A stretch of DNA of 64,000 nucleotides, from contig NZ_JACHJQ010000003.1 of assembly GCF_014203735.1 (NCBI RefSeq), forward strand, positions 1,055,626 through 1,119,625, read 5' to 3'. The position numbers and the translations under genes were made by a program. Of the stretch, positions 54,556-63,938 are shown one piece after another; the stretch's first letter is position 1; the number at the start of each line of letters is the position of its first letter. Below the pieces are notes generated by a model, which was not told where the DNA came from, searched no databases, and was given only the letters and a program-made list of their open reading frames with translations. Origin of the DNA: Actinophytocola algeriensis (GTDB lineage: Bacteria > Actinomycetota > Actinomycetes > Mycobacteriales > Pseudonocardiaceae).

Positions 54556-55468
54556 CGCGCGAGCGGCGGCGCAACCCGTCGAAGGTCAGCACGACCAGCG
54601 CCAGCCACACGATCCCGAAGCCGAGCCAGCGCTCCAGCGGCATGTACTCGTGGAACACGAGCACGCCGAACGCGAACTGCATGCTCGGCGTCATGTACTG
54701 CAGCAGGCCGATCACCGAGAGCGGGATCCGCACGGCCGCCGCGGCGAACGCCAGCAGCGGCACCATCGTCACGAAGCCGCCGCCGACCAGCAGCAGCGTG
54801 TGGCCGACGCCCAGCGACGTGAACGTGCCGCCCCCGGAGTACCCCAGGAACACCACGTACGCCAGCGCGGGCAGCAGCGTCACGCTCGTCTCGACGGCCA
54901 TCGACTCGACCGCGCCAACGTTTGCGAGCTTCTTGACCAGGCCGTACGTGGCGAAGCTGAACGCGAGCACCAGCGCGATCCACGGCACCTCGCCGTAGCC
55001 GATGGCCAGCACGACGACCGCCACCAAGCCGAGCCCGACCGCGGTCCACTGCGCCTTCCGCAGCTTCTCCTTGAGCAGCACCACGCCGAGCAGCACCGAC
55101 ACGAGCGGGCCGATGAAGTACCCCAGCGCGGTCTCCACGACGTGCCCGTTGGTGACGCCCCAGATGTAGGCGCCCCAGTTCGCGGAGATCAACACGGCCG
55201 CCGCGGCGAGCAGCAGGAACTGTCGCCGGTCGTGCAGCACCGCGCGGAACGACCCGAACCGCCGCGTCCACGCCAGCACGCCGACGACGACCACCAGCGA
55301 CCAGATCATCCGGTGCGCGAGCGTCTCCAGCGCACCCGCCGACGCGAGCAGCGACCAGTAGAGCGGGAAGAGGCCCCACAGTCCGTACGCGGTGACGCCG
55401 AAGGCCACGCCGCGGCGGTGCTCGGCGTCCTGTTCAGTGCGCTGACCAGCGACGGAAGGGGAGGACAC
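54530..55468 (-). CDS. rarD: EamA/RarD-type drug/metabolite transporter
   Basis: 312 residues with ten transmembrane helices in two EamA repeats. RarD-specific segments: AYGLWGLFPLYWSLL, LAHRMIWSLVVVVG, SANWGAYIWGVTNGHVVETALGYFIGPLVSVLLGV and LLQYMTPSMQF. Substrate unknown; homologues include chloramphenicol-sensitivity proteins. GTG 55468. Monocistronic. Confidence 0.88.
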   Translation of the reverse strand: MSSPSVAGQRTEQDAEHRRGVAFGVTAYGLWGLFPLYWSLLASAGALETLAHRMIWSLVVVVGVLAWTRRFGSFRAVLHDRRQFLLLAAAAVLISANWGAYIWGVTNGHVVETALGYFIGPLVSVLLGVVLLKEKLRKAQWTAVGLGLVAVVVLAIGYGEVPWIALVLAFSFATYGLVKKLANVGAVESMAVETSVTLLPALAYVVFLGYSGGGTFTSLGVGHTLLLVGGGFVTMVPLLAFAAAAVRIPLSVIGLLQYMTPSMQFAFGVLVFHEYMPLERWLGFGIVWLALVVLTFDGLRRRSRAIEPEPVP

Positions 55469-55654
55469 CGCAAAATCCTAAGCCATGCGAACGATCGTAC
55501 TCGAACAATTGAACGAGGATCACACCGCGCGTTTTTGCCCCCAGGTCCACTTTGGCGTCCGTGGACTTGTCCCGGCGCCCTCACGGGGGCAGGCTCACAT
55601 GCTGTGAGCCCGCTCACGTGACCCGAGCTGAGCACCACCCGGCAGGGAGGCCGT

Positions 55655-56179
55655 ATGCGCATCACCGTGACCGTTGACGGAACGAAGTTCACCGACGATG
55701 TTGAACCTCGCCAGTTGCTCGTGCACTACCTCCGAGAGCGGCTAGGCAAGGTCGGCACGGTGGTCGGGTGCGACACGAGCAACTGCGGCGCGTGCACTGT
55801 GCACCTCGACGGGCACAGCGTGAAGTCCTGTTCCGTGCTCGCGGTACAGGCCGACGGCTGCGAAGTCACGACCATCGAGGGCCTCGCGCGGGACGGCAAC
55901 CTCCACCCGGTGCAGCGGGCGTTCCACGACAACCACGCCCTCCAGTGCGGTTTCTGCACCCCCGGCATGATCATGCAGTCGATCGACCTCCTCGCCGACA
56001 ACCCCGACCCGGACGAGAAGGCCGTGCGGGAAGGCCTCGAGGGCAACCTGTGCCGGTGCACGGGCTACCAGAACATCGTCCGCGCCGTGCGGGACGCTGC
56101 CGCCCAGATGCAGGGCGGCGCCGGTCCCGAGGCTGAGCAGGTGGCGGGCGCTCCCGCCACCGCGGGAGGCACGCAGTGA
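55655..56179 (+). CDS. coxS: CoxS-type [2Fe-2S] subunit of a molybdenum hydroxylase
   Basis: 174 residues. The N-terminal plant-type cluster has [16 protein letters not shown] plus a later SC (proximal to FAD), and the C-terminal helical cluster has QCGFCTPGM and CRCTGY (distal, near the Mo cofactor). Electron-transfer subunit. ATG 55655 follows GGCAGGGAGG. Order S-L-M fits form-II enzymes. The stop overlaps coxL by four bases (GTGA). A Gly/Ala tail of about 20 residues ends the protein. Confidence 0.94.
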   Translation: MRITVTVDGTKFTDDVEPRQLLVHYLRERLGKVGTVVGCDTSNCGACTVHLDGHSVKSCSVLAVQADGCEVTTIEGLARDGNLHPVQRAFHDNHALQCGFCTPGMIMQSIDLLADNPDPDEKAVREGLEGNLCRCTGYQNIVRAVRDAAAQMQGGAGPEAEQVAGAPATAGGTQ

Positions 56180-58629
56180 CCGCCACGATGGAGCCGGAGG
56201 TCGGCAAGTCCCGCCGCCGGAAGGAAGACGCGCGGCTGATCACCGGGCGCACCCGCTGGACCGACAACCTGACGCTGCCCGGCCTGCTGCACATGGCGGT
56301 GCTGCGCAGTCCCATGGCGCACGCACGGATCACGAACATCGACGCGTCCGCCGCGAAGGACATGCCTGGCGTGCACGCCGTGTTCACCGGCGCCGACCTC
56401 GCGGGCGAGCAGGGGAGCCTGCCGTGCGCGTGGCCGATCACCGAGGACATGAAGTCGCCGGACGCGCCGTCGATCGCGGTCGACAAGGTCAACTTCGCGG
56501 GTGAGATCGTGGCCATCGTGGTCGCGCGCAGTGCCTACGAGGCCGCCGACGCGCTCGAGGCCATCGACGTCGACTACGACGACCTGCCGGTCGTGCTCGA
56601 CATGGCCGCGGCCGTCGAGGACGGTGCCGACCTGGTGCACGAGGAGCTCGGCACCAACAAGAGCGCCACGTGGATCTTCGACTCCGGTGCGGCGGGCACC
56701 GGCGGCGACGTCGACGCCGCCATCGCCGGCAGCGAGGTCGTCATCGAGCGCACCTACCGGCAACAGCGCCTGATCCCGGCGTTCATGGAGCCGCGGTCGT
56801 TCATGTGCGATCCGACGGGCGACCAGATCACCCTGTGGTCCAGCACCCAGATCCCGCACATCCTGCGGTTCCTGCTGGCCGCGCAGCTCGGCGTGCCGGA
56901 ACACAAGATCCGCGTGATCGCGCCGGACGTCGGCGGCGGGTTCGGCGGCAAGCTGCAGGTCACGCCGGAGGACTTCCTGACCTTCCTGGTGGCGCGGCGG
57001 CTCGGCAAGCCGGTCAAGTACACCGAGTCCCGCAGCGAGAGCCTGTTGTCCGGGCACCACGGCCGCGACCAGATCCAGAAGCTGACGCTGTCGGCGAAGC
57101 GCGACGGCACGGTCACCGGCCTCAAGGTCGAGCTGCTCGCCGACATGGGCGCCTACCTGCGGCTGGTCTCGCCGGGCGTGCCGATCCTCGGCGCGTTCAT
57201 GTTCAACGCGATCTACAAGTTCCCGGCCTACAAGTTCGTGTGCACCAACGTGTTCACGAACAAGGTGCCCACCGACGCCTACCGCGGCGCCGGGCGGCCG
57301 GAGGCGACGTACGCGATCGAACGGCTCATGGACGAGCTGGCCGCCGAGCTGGACATGGACCCGATGGCGGTGCGGGAGAAGAACTGGATCGCCCACGAGG
57401 AGTTCCCGTTCACGACGGTGTGCGGGCTGACCTACGACTCCGGCAACTACGAGGCCGCGACCGCCAAGGCCATGGAGCTGTTCGGCTACGACGCCCTGCG
57501 CGCCGAGCAGAAGGAGCGCCGCGACCGCGGTGACTCCGTCCAGCTCGGCATCGGCATCTCCACGTTCACCGAGATGTGCGGGCTCGCGCCGTCCCGCGTG
57601 CTCGGCTCGCTGGCCTACGGCGCGGGCGGCTGGGAGCACGCGGCGATCCGCATGCTGCCGACCGGCAAGGTCGAGGTCGTCACCGGCTCGTCGCCGCACG
57701 GCCAGGGCCACGAGACGGCGTGGAGCCAGATCGTCGCCGACCAGCTCGGCGTGCCGTTCGAGGACGTCGAGGTGCTGCACGGCGACACGCAGTCCTCGCA
57801 CAAGGGCATGGACACCTACGGTTCGCGGTCGCTGACCGTCGGCGCCATGGCCGTCGTCGCCGCGACCGACAAGGTGAAGGCCAAGGCCGCGAAGATCGCC
57901 GCGCACATGCTGGAGGCGGGCGAGGACGACGTCGAGTTCCAGGCCGGTTCGTTCCGCGTCCGCGGCACCGGAGCCGAGGCGAAGGGCGTCTCCATCCAGG
58001 ACGTCGCGCTCGCCGTGTTCGCCGCGCACGACCTGCCCGACGGCGTGGAGCCGAACCTGGACTCGGAGGCAACGTTCGATCCGGAGAACTTCTCGTTCCC
58101 GCACGGCACGCACCTGTGCGCGGTCGAGGTGGACACCGAGACCGGGCGGACGACCATCCGGAAGTACGTGTGCGTCGACGACATCGGCAAGGTGGTGAAC
58201 CCGCTGATCGTCGAGGGCCAGGTGCACGGCGGGCTCGCGCAGGGCATCGCGCAGGCGCTGTTCGAGGAGGCCGTGCACGACGAGTCGGGCACGCTCACCA
58301 CGGGCACGCTCGCCGACTACCTCGTGCCGTCGGCTGCGGACCTGCCGACGTTCACGACCGACCGCACCGAGACCCCGGCGACGTCGAACGTCCTGGGCGT
58401 CAAGGGTGTCGGCGAGGCGGGCACGATCGCCTCGACGCCCGCCGTGGTGAACGCGGTGGTCGACGCGATCCGGCACTTCGGCGTCAACGACGTGCAGATG
58501 CCGTGCACCCCGATGCGGGTCTGGCAGGCGATCAACACCGGGCAGACCGACGCGGGCGGGCTCGGGGATGAGGCCGGCGGCGGCCTCGGTTCGATGAACG
58601 TCACAGACACCTCAGGAGGCCAGCAGTGA
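56176..58629 (+). CDS. coxL: CoxL-like large (Mo) subunit, form II
   Basis: 817 residues. Xanthine-dehydrogenase-family Mo-pterin subunit: [14 protein letters not shown], the active-site loop [15 protein letters not shown], pterin-binding [15 protein letters not shown] and catalytic Glu in [10 protein letters not shown]. The loop is AYRGAGR rather than AYXCSFR of form-I (true aerobic CO dehydrogenase), and no Cu-ligand Cys is present. Hence the substrate is uncertain: an aldehyde, purine, or other heteroaromatic hydroxylation is as likely as CO. Coupled by overlaps to coxS and coxM. Confidence 0.92.
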   Translation: MTATMEPEVGKSRRRKEDARLITGRTRWTDNLTLPGLLHMAVLRSPMAHARITNIDASAAKDMPGVHAVFTGADLAGEQGSLPCAWPITEDMKSPDAPSIAVDKVNFAGEIVAIVVARSAYEAADALEAIDVDYDDLPVVLDMAAAVEDGADLVHEELGTNKSATWIFDSGAAGTGGDVDAAIAGSEVVIERTYRQQRLIPAFMEPRSFMCDPTGDQITLWSSTQIPHILRFLLAAQLGVPEHKIRVIAPDVGGGFGGKLQVTPEDFLTFLVARRLGKPVKYTESRSESLLSGHHGRDQIQKLTLSAKRDGTVTGLKVELLADMGAYLRLVSPGVPILGAFMFNAIYKFPAYKFVCTNVFTNKVPTDAYRGAGRPEATYAIERLMDELAAELDMDPMAVREKNWIAHEEFPFTTVCGLTYDSGNYEAATAKAMELFGYDALRAEQKERRDRGDSVQLGIGISTFTEMCGLAPSRVLGSLAYGAGGWEHAAIRMLPTGKVEVVTGSSPHGQGHETAWSQIVADQLGVPFEDVEVLHGDTQSSHKGMDTYGSRSLTVGAMAVVAATDKVKAKAAKIAAHMLEAGEDDVEFQAGSFRVRGTGAEAKGVSIQDVALAVFAAHDLPDGVEPNLDSEATFDPENFSFPHGTHLCAVEVDTETGRTTIRKYVCVDDIGKVVNPLIVEGQVHGGLAQGIAQALFEEAVHDESGTLTTGTLADYLVPSAADLPTFTTDRTETPATSNVLGVKGVGEAGTIASTPAVVNAVVDAIRHFGVNDVQMPCTPMRVWQAINTGQTDAGGLGDEAGGGLGSMNVTDTSGGQQ

Positions 58630-59480
58630 TCCCGGCCGCGTTCGACTACGTCGCACCGACCACAGTGGACGACGCGGTGCGCGCGCTGTCCGAGGCAGGC
58701 GAGGACGCGAAGATCATCGCGGGCGGGCAGAGCCTGCTGCCCGTGCTGCGGATGCGTCTCGCGGCGCCGTCGAAGCTGATCGACCTCGGCAAGGTGCCCG
58801 AGCTCCGCGGCATCCGCGAGGACGGCGACGCCCTGGTGATCGGCGCGATGACCACGCACTACGAGATGCAGCACGACCCGCTCATCGCGGAACACGCCTC
58901 ACTGCTCGCGCTCACCGCGAACGCGGTCGCGGACCCGCAGGTGCGGCATCGCGGCACGTTCGGCGGATCGTTGGCGCACGCGGACCCGGCGGGCGACCTG
59001 CCCGCACCCGCGCTGGCACTGGACGCCGAGATGGTGGTGCGCGGCATGGACGGCACGAGGACCGTGCCCGCCGCGGAGTTCTTCACCGACTTCTTCACCA
59101 CCGCGCTGCGGCCGGGCGAGATCCTGGTCGAGGTGCGGGTGCCGAAGACGACGGGGTGGAGCGCGCACTACGAGAAGTTCAACCGCGTCGCCCAGGCGTG
59201 GTCGATCGTCGCGGTGGCGGCGGCCGTGCGGGTCGAGGGTGGCGCGATCGCCGAGGCCCGCGTGGCACTGACGAACATGGGCTCGACCCCGGTGCGGGCC
59301 ACGTCGGTGGAGCAGGCGCTGGTGGGCCGGGAGGCCACGCCGTCCGCGATCCGCGACGCGGCCGCGCACGCCGCCGAGGGGACCAGCCCACCGTCGAACG
59401 CCGATGCCGACGCCGAGTACCGCAAGCACCTCGCCCGGGTGCTGACTTCTCGTGCGGTGAGCGCGGCGGTCGGCGCATAG
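58626..59480 (+). CDS. coxM: CoxM-type FAD subunit
   Basis: 284 residues. FAD-binding motifs AGGQSLLPVLRMRLA (about 32-46) and GSLAHADPAGDLPAPALALDA (about 114-134) are as in CoxM/XdhB, with a C-terminal CO_deh_flav domain (WSIVAVAAAVRVEGG). Passes electrons from the iron-sulphur clusters to quinone or another acceptor. GTG 58626 overlaps the coxL stop as GTGA. Followed by a hairpin. Confidence 0.93.
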   Translation: MIPAAFDYVAPTTVDDAVRALSEAGEDAKIIAGGQSLLPVLRMRLAAPSKLIDLGKVPELRGIREDGDALVIGAMTTHYEMQHDPLIAEHASLLALTANAVADPQVRHRGTFGGSLAHADPAGDLPAPALALDAEMVVRGMDGTRTVPAAEFFTDFFTTALRPGEILVEVRVPKTTGWSAHYEKFNRVAQAWSIVAVAAAVRVEGGAIAEARVALTNMGSTPVRATSVEQALVGREATPSAIRDAAAHAAEGTSPPSNADADAEYRKHLARVLTSRAVSAAVGA

Positions 59481-59492
59481 GGTGGTCACACA

Positions 59493-59523
59493 GGGCGGCG
59501 CCTCCGTCGCGGAGGTGCCGCCC
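59493..59523 (+). terminator. Hairpin between coxM and coxG
   Basis: GGGCGGCGCCTCC pairs with GGAGGTGCCGCCC (one G-T) around GTCGC, 13 bp. It may terminate or attenuate between the enzyme operon and coxG, 25 bp before the coxG start. Confidence 0.6.
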
Positions 59524-59547
59524 TTCTACGTCGCCTGAGGAGTAGCC

Positions 59548-60384
59548 GTGAAGCTGGAGCACTCGTTCACCGTTCCCGCCGACCTCGACACCGTCTGGCA
59601 GGCGCTGCTCGACCCGGAACGGGTGGCACCGTGCATGCCGGGCGCCACGCTCACCGAGGTCGACGGCGACACGTTCAAGGGCTCGGTGAAGGTCAAGATG
59701 GGCCCCATTTCCCTGCTGTACAAGGGAAGCGGCGAGTTCCTGTCGAAGGACGAGCCGGCGCGGACGGTCGTGATCAAGGCGGCGGGCAAGGACGCCAGGG
59801 GCAACGGCACCGCCTCCGCGACGGTGACCGTGTCCCTGGAAGCGGACGGCGCCGCGACGATCGGCAAGGTCGTCACGGACCTGTCGATCACGGGCAAGCC
59901 CGCCCAGTTCGGCCGCGGGCTGATCTCCGAGGTGGGCGGCAAGATCCTGGACTCGTTCGCGACCTGCCTGGCCTCGAAACTCGCCCCGTCGACGACCCCC
60001 GCGGAGGCCGAGGAGACCCCGAAGCTGTCGGTGGTGGAGAAGGAACGCCCGCAGGCCCCGGCAGCGGCGGAGTCCGCCCCGACCGCCCAACTCCCGGAAG
60101 CCGAAGGCGGCAATCCCGCGGCGGCTCCGGCTCCGTCCCCGGCGTCGGTGGCTCAAGCCCAGGCCGAGGCCGAGGCGGTGGCCACGGGCCGGGAAGCCGG
60201 TGAGACGGCGTCCGAGCACGCCCCGCGTGCCGCGCGCCCCCGCCTGTCCGCGGTCCCGGAACCTGAGAACGAGCCGATCGACCTGCTCGCGTTCGCCGGT
60301 CCGTCGGTGCTCAAGCGCGTGGCGCCACTGGTGGCGGTGGTCGTGGCGGTGCTGATCGTGCTCGGCCTACGCCGCCGCCGCTGA
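59548..60384 (+). CDS. coxG: CoxG-type SRPBCC membrane-anchoring protein
   Basis: 278 residues. N-terminal SRPBCC/CoxG domain (about 1-145: MKLEHSFTVPADLDTVWQALLDP, MPGATLTEVDGDTFKG) continues into an Ala/Glu/Pro linker (150-245) and a single C-terminal helix (VAPLVAVVVAVLIVLGL) with RRRR tail. In CO dehydrogenase systems CoxG recruits the enzyme to the membrane or carries quinone; this form has its own anchor. GTG 59548 follows TGAGGAG. Confidence 0.87.
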   Translation: MKLEHSFTVPADLDTVWQALLDPERVAPCMPGATLTEVDGDTFKGSVKVKMGPISLLYKGSGEFLSKDEPARTVVIKAAGKDARGNGTASATVTVSLEADGAATIGKVVTDLSITGKPAQFGRGLISEVGGKILDSFATCLASKLAPSTTPAEAEETPKLSVVEKERPQAPAAAESAPTAQLPEAEGGNPAAAPAPSPASVAQAQAEAEAVATGREAGETASEHAPRAARPRLSAVPEPENEPIDLLAFAGPSVLKRVAPLVAVVVAVLIVLGLRRRR

Positions 60385-60443
60385 CAGTCTTCCGGAACTC
60401 AAACGTCCTGTTTTGTATATCTGCGTGTGTAATCAGCGGCTGG

Positions 60444-60473
60444 TTCACCGTCTCGGTGCTACGCGGTTACACT
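60444..60473 (+). promoter_or_regulatory. Promoter of the RelA/SpoT-like gene
   Basis: TTCACC (60444-60449), 18 bp, TACACT (60468-60473), then GTG 60479 five bases later: a housekeeping-type promoter giving a leaderless transcript. Confidence 0.5.
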
Positions 60474-60478
60474 CCGCT

Positions 60479-61551
60479 GTGAATTCACGGGTTCGCGGCG
60501 GTGGGATTGGTCAAATGGATGCGGACTGGAGTAAATCGCGGATCTCCAGGCTGGGCAAAGCACTGATTTCGACGAACCCGCCTCCGGTGGACCGGCTGCA
60601 TGAGCTGCACGAGCTGCTCATCGTCTACGACGAAGCACTCGACGCCGCTGTCGCGCGGATTCGCGAAGACATGAACGTCCAGTTGACCTCTCGTCTCAAG
60701 AACACGGGAACGATCCTCGAGAAGCTGAGGCGCACGGGTGGTGGATCCCTGCCCAACGTGCAGGACCTGGCCGGGATCCGGATGGTGTTGGACTGCGACC
60801 TCACGGAACAGATGCGCTTCGCGCGGAGGGTCGAATCACTCTTCGCGGCCGAGAGCCGACCGCCGAAGATCGTGGACCGGCGCGTTGAGGGACTGCGTGG
60901 ATACCGGGCCGTTCACGTCATCGTGACGGTGGCCGGCCGCCCGGTCGAAGTGCAGATCAGGACGAGGCTGCAGCATCAGTGGGCGAATCTTTCGAGAAAT
61001 TCGCGGACATCGCGGGTCGTGGAATCCGCTACGGCGAGCCGCCAGACGAATGGACCGTGTTCTTCGACGTCAGCTTTGAGCGACTCGTCCGTGATGACGC
61101 GAGCACCTCGAGAATCCTTGCTGACGAGGTTGGCGGTGGCCGGGGTTTCGTGAGTTTGATTATCGAGTACTTCGGAGTCTTGTCCAGTGAGATCCATGCT
61201 TGTGAGGTGGCTGCGACGTTTCACGGCTACCCGGAGTTCCTGGAGCAAAGGATCCCTCCTGACGTGCTTCCGAGCTTGGATGAGCTGGAGCAAAGGAAGG
61301 AAGTCGTACTCGAGACGGCTCGTGCGATGGAGAAAAGCGTCGACGGGCTTCTGGGCACGAAGGCGACGTTCGAGACCGAAATAGCAGCCATCAAGGGCGA
61401 GCTGTCCGCCTCCGGCGGTGTTCCTGAGACGTCCGTTCTCGACCGCGAAGTTCTGCGGACGGAGCTCCGGAAGCGGTTGGGCCTGGTCAACGAGTCGACT
61501 CCGCCTGGAGATGATCCCGTTCCTGCTGACGGCGATGACAGTGAAGGGTAG
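60479..61551 (+). pseudogene. RelA/SpoT-type (p)ppGpp synthetase-like gene with an internal frameshift
   Basis: The first frame (60479 to about 60991) encodes the synthetase core: RLKNTGTILEKLRRTG, VQDLAGIRMVLDCD, GLRGYRAVHVIVT and VEVQIRTRLQHQWANL, with catalytic Asp/Glu positions present. At TCTTTC (60988-60993) the frame breaks; moving back one base continues as FEKFADIAGRGIRYGEPP and runs as a coiled-coil tail to 61551. So one T seems missing, or a -1 slip occurs. The second part could also start at GTG 60979 as a separate protein. The core ahead of the break might still be active. Small-alarmone-synthetase-like, no HD hydrolase or TGS/ACT domains. Confidence 0.7.
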
Positions 61552-61555
61552 GCTT

Positions 61556-61795
61556 ATGGCTGTGTACTACACCTTGCTCGTCTACGACCGCGCCCAGGCG
61601 GAGCTGCTGGAAGAGCGCGCGTTCGACAGCAAGGCAGAGGCTCTCGCCGCCCGGTTCGATGCCGAGGCTGTACACCGTACGAGTGGCGAGAACATCGAGG
61701 TCGTCGTGCTTGCGGCAGAGTCACGGGCCGACCTGATGCGGACCCACTCCAGGTACTTCTACAGCCTTCGTGAGCTGGCCAGTCAGGTCGGCTGA
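61556..61795 (+). CDS. Small hypothetical protein downstream of the RelA/SpoT-like gene
   Basis: 79 residues, mixed alpha/beta (YYTLLVYDRAQAELLEERAFDSKAEALAARFDAEA); no family recognised. The start lies four bases after the preceding stop with GAAGGG upstream, so the two are cotranscribed and perhaps functionally linked. No membrane or export signal. Confidence 0.65.
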   Translation: MAVYYTLLVYDRAQAELLEERAFDSKAEALAARFDAEAVHRTSGENIEVVVLAAESRADLMRTHSRYFYSLRELASQVG

Positions 61796-61834
61796 CCGAT
61801 CTGAGGGTTGAGCGCCGTCCTGCGGCCCGGCACT

Positions 61835-62965
61835 ATGGCCCGGGTGCGGCGGATGCTGGGGCTCTGCGGAGTGGCTCTCCTCGTTTCCGGCTGTGCGGGC
61901 GGGCCCGTCCAGGCAGGCGAACCGGTGCCGCCCTTCCACCCCGCCACCGTCACCCCGCGCGAGAACCCCGCCGCCAAGCCGCCCGGCTCGTTCACCGTCG
62001 TCGCGACCGGTGACGTGCTGATTCACCCCGCGCTCACCGAGCAGGCCGAGGAGGACGGCGGCGGCGACCGCGACTTCACGCCGCTCTTCGAAGGCATCAA
62101 GCCCGTCATCGAAGGCGCCGACCTCGCGATCTGCCACATGGAGGTCCCGCTCGCCCCCGAGGACGGGACGTTCGAGGGCTACCCCCTGTTCTACGCGCCG
62201 CCCGAGGTCGCCGAGGCCGTGGCCGCCACCGGGTACGACACCTGCTCCACCGCCTCCAACCACACCTTCGACCACGGCGCCGAGGGTGCGGCGACCACGC
62301 TCGACGCGCTCGACTCCGTCGACATCGGGCACACCGGGTCCGCGCGCACCGAGGCCGAGGCGGACACGCCGCTGGTGACCGAGGTCAACGGTGTCAAGGT
62401 CGGCCAGGTGTCGTTCACGTTCGACTACAACCAGGGCACCGAGGAGCCGGAGCCGTGGATGGGCAACGAGATCACCGTCGACGGGGTGGTCGAGGCCGCG
62501 CGGAAAGCTCGCTCCGCCGGGGCCGAGGTGGTGATCGCGAGCCTGCACTGGGGCATCGAGGACCAGCACGAACCGACCGAGGACCAAAGGGACACCGCGG
62601 AGGCGATCCTCGCCGACCCGGCCGTCGACCTGATCATCGGCCACCACGCGCACGTGGTGCAGCCGTTCGAGAAGTTCGGGGAGAAGTGGGTCGCCTACGG
62701 CCTCGGCAACTCCGTCGCCAAGCACGAGGAGCCGCGCGGCACCACCGAGGAAGGCCTGATCGCGCGCTTCCGGTTCACGAAGTCGGAGGTCGGGTGGCGG
62801 GTCGACAAGGCCGAGTACATCCCGACGCTCGTCGACCTCGGCCCGCCGATCCGCCTGAAGGACCTGACCACCGGCGACGTCGACCCCGCCCGCAAGCAGG
62901 AGGCGCTCGACCGCACCGACGGTGTTGTGCTGTCCCTCGACCCGCCGGGACTCACGCGGCCATGA
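61835..62965 (+). CDS. CapA-family metallophosphatase lipoprotein
   Basis: 376 residues. Lipoprotein signal with lipobox LVSGC (Cys about 20). The CapA/PgsA-like calcineurin-fold domain (about 50-330) has VATGDVLIHPAL, CHMEVPLA (E instead of N), SNHTFDHG, SLHWGIE and IIGHHAHVVQP. Related to poly-gamma-glutamate capsule proteins, but actinobacterial members lack the other capsule genes and their role is unclear. Start set at ATG 61835; an upstream TTG at 61808 is less fitting for a signal peptide. Confidence 0.87.
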   Translation: MARVRRMLGLCGVALLVSGCAGGPVQAGEPVPPFHPATVTPRENPAAKPPGSFTVVATGDVLIHPALTEQAEEDGGGDRDFTPLFEGIKPVIEGADLAICHMEVPLAPEDGTFEGYPLFYAPPEVAEAVAATGYDTCSTASNHTFDHGAEGAATTLDALDSVDIGHTGSARTEAEADTPLVTEVNGVKVGQVSFTFDYNQGTEEPEPWMGNEITVDGVVEAARKARSAGAEVVIASLHWGIEDQHEPTEDQRDTAEAILADPAVDLIIGHHAHVVQPFEKFGEKWVAYGLGNSVAKHEEPRGTTEEGLIARFRFTKSEVGWRVDKAEYIPTLVDLGPPIRLKDLTTGDVDPARKQEALDRTDGVVLSLDPPGLTRP

Positions 62966-62983
62966 GGTCGTAACGTCGATCCC

Positions 62984-63793
62984 ATGGAGAGTGTGCGTGC
63001 GATCGACGGCTGGCCGGTCGAGAACGCGGCGGTCGCGGTGGTGTCCGCGTCGGGTGACCTGCTCGGTGCCGCGGGCCCGCAGGAGCGCGAGTTCAAGCTC
63101 GCGTCGGTGACGAAGCTGCTCACGGCGTACGCCACGCTGGTCGCCGTCGAGGAGGGTGCCGTCGAGTGGGACCAGCCCGCGGGCCCCGAGGGTTCGACGG
63201 TCCGGCACTTGATCGCGCACGTGTCGGGCCTCGCGTTCGACGAGCACAAGGTCATGGCCCAGCCCGGCACCAGGCGCATGTACTCGAACACGGGCTTCGA
63301 GGTGCTGGCCGACACCGTCCACGAGGCGTCCGGCATCCCGTTCGCCGAGTACCTGACGGAGGCGGTGCTGGCGCCGCTGGGCATGGAGTCGTCACGCCTC
63401 GCGGGCACCGCGGGCGCTGGTGCCGTGTCCACGTGCGCCGACCTGGCCCGCTTCGCCGCGGAGCTGCAGTCCCCGACGCTGGTCGCACCGTCCACTGTGG
63501 AGGAAGCGACGTCGGTCGCGTTCCCCGGCCTGTCCGGTGTGCTGCCGGGCTACGGCTACCAGAAGAACAACGACTGGGGCCTCGGCTGCGAGATCCGCGA
63601 CCACAAGAGTCCACACTGGACCGGCAAGAACAGCTCACCCGCCACGTTCGGCCACTTCGGACAGTCGGGCACGTTCCTGTGGGTCGACCCGGCAGCGGGC
63701 GTTGCCTGCGTGGCACTCGCGGACCGCGCCTTCGGCCAGTGGGCCATCGACACGTGGCCGGACTTCACGGACGCGGTACTCGCCGAGCTGTGA
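62984..63793 (+). CDS. Serine hydrolase of the class C beta-lactamase family
   Basis: 269 residues. Nucleophile motif SxxK in LASVTKLL, YxN in YSNTGF and HxG in GHFGQSGTF: the complete class C/DD-peptidase/esterase set. No signal peptide, so an intracellular esterase-like role is more likely than lactam resistance. Same strand as capA, 18 bp downstream, so perhaps co-transcribed. The 3' end overlaps the DUF397 gene by 29 bp in antisense. Confidence 0.87.
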   Translation: MESVRAIDGWPVENAAVAVVSASGDLLGAAGPQEREFKLASVTKLLTAYATLVAVEEGAVEWDQPAGPEGSTVRHLIAHVSGLAFDEHKVMAQPGTRRMYSNTGFEVLADTVHEASGIPFAEYLTEAVLAPLGMESSRLAGTAGAGAVSTCADLARFAAELQSPTLVAPSTVEEATSVAFPGLSGVLPGYGYQKNNDWGLGCEIRDHKSPHWTGKNSSPATFGHFGQSGTFLWVDPAAGVACVALADRAFGQWAIDTWPDFTDAVLAEL

Positions 63794-63938
63794 ACGCCCG
63801 CCACTGAGCGGGAGAGAACCGCAACACCGGACCGGCGGTGTCCTTCGAGTCCCGGACCCCGACCAGCACTGTGGTGAAGGCGACCTCGACGCAGCCACCG
63901 TTGCCGCCGCCGCTGAAGCTACTCTTCCGCCACTCCAT
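63765..63938 (-). CDS. DUF397 domain protein
   Basis: 57 residues, entirely a DUF397 domain: MEWRKSSFSGGGNGGCVEVA, VGVRDSKDTAGPVLRFSPAQWRAF. In actinomycetes DUF397 genes follow XRE/DUF5753 regulators and are thought to act with them. ATG 63938 has GGAGG seven bases upstream; a longer frame to 63980 overlaps the upstream gene. Starts inside the last codons of the partial gene at 63919. Confidence 0.85.
   Translation of the reverse strand: MEWRKSSFSGGGNGGCVEVAFTTVLVGVRDSKDTAGPVLRFSPAQWRAFTARRVPRP

Noticed and set aside
56176-58629. True aerobic CO dehydrogenase (form I)
   Set aside because: The active-site loop reads AYRGAGR, not AYXCSFR with its copper-ligand cysteine, and gene order is S-L-M.
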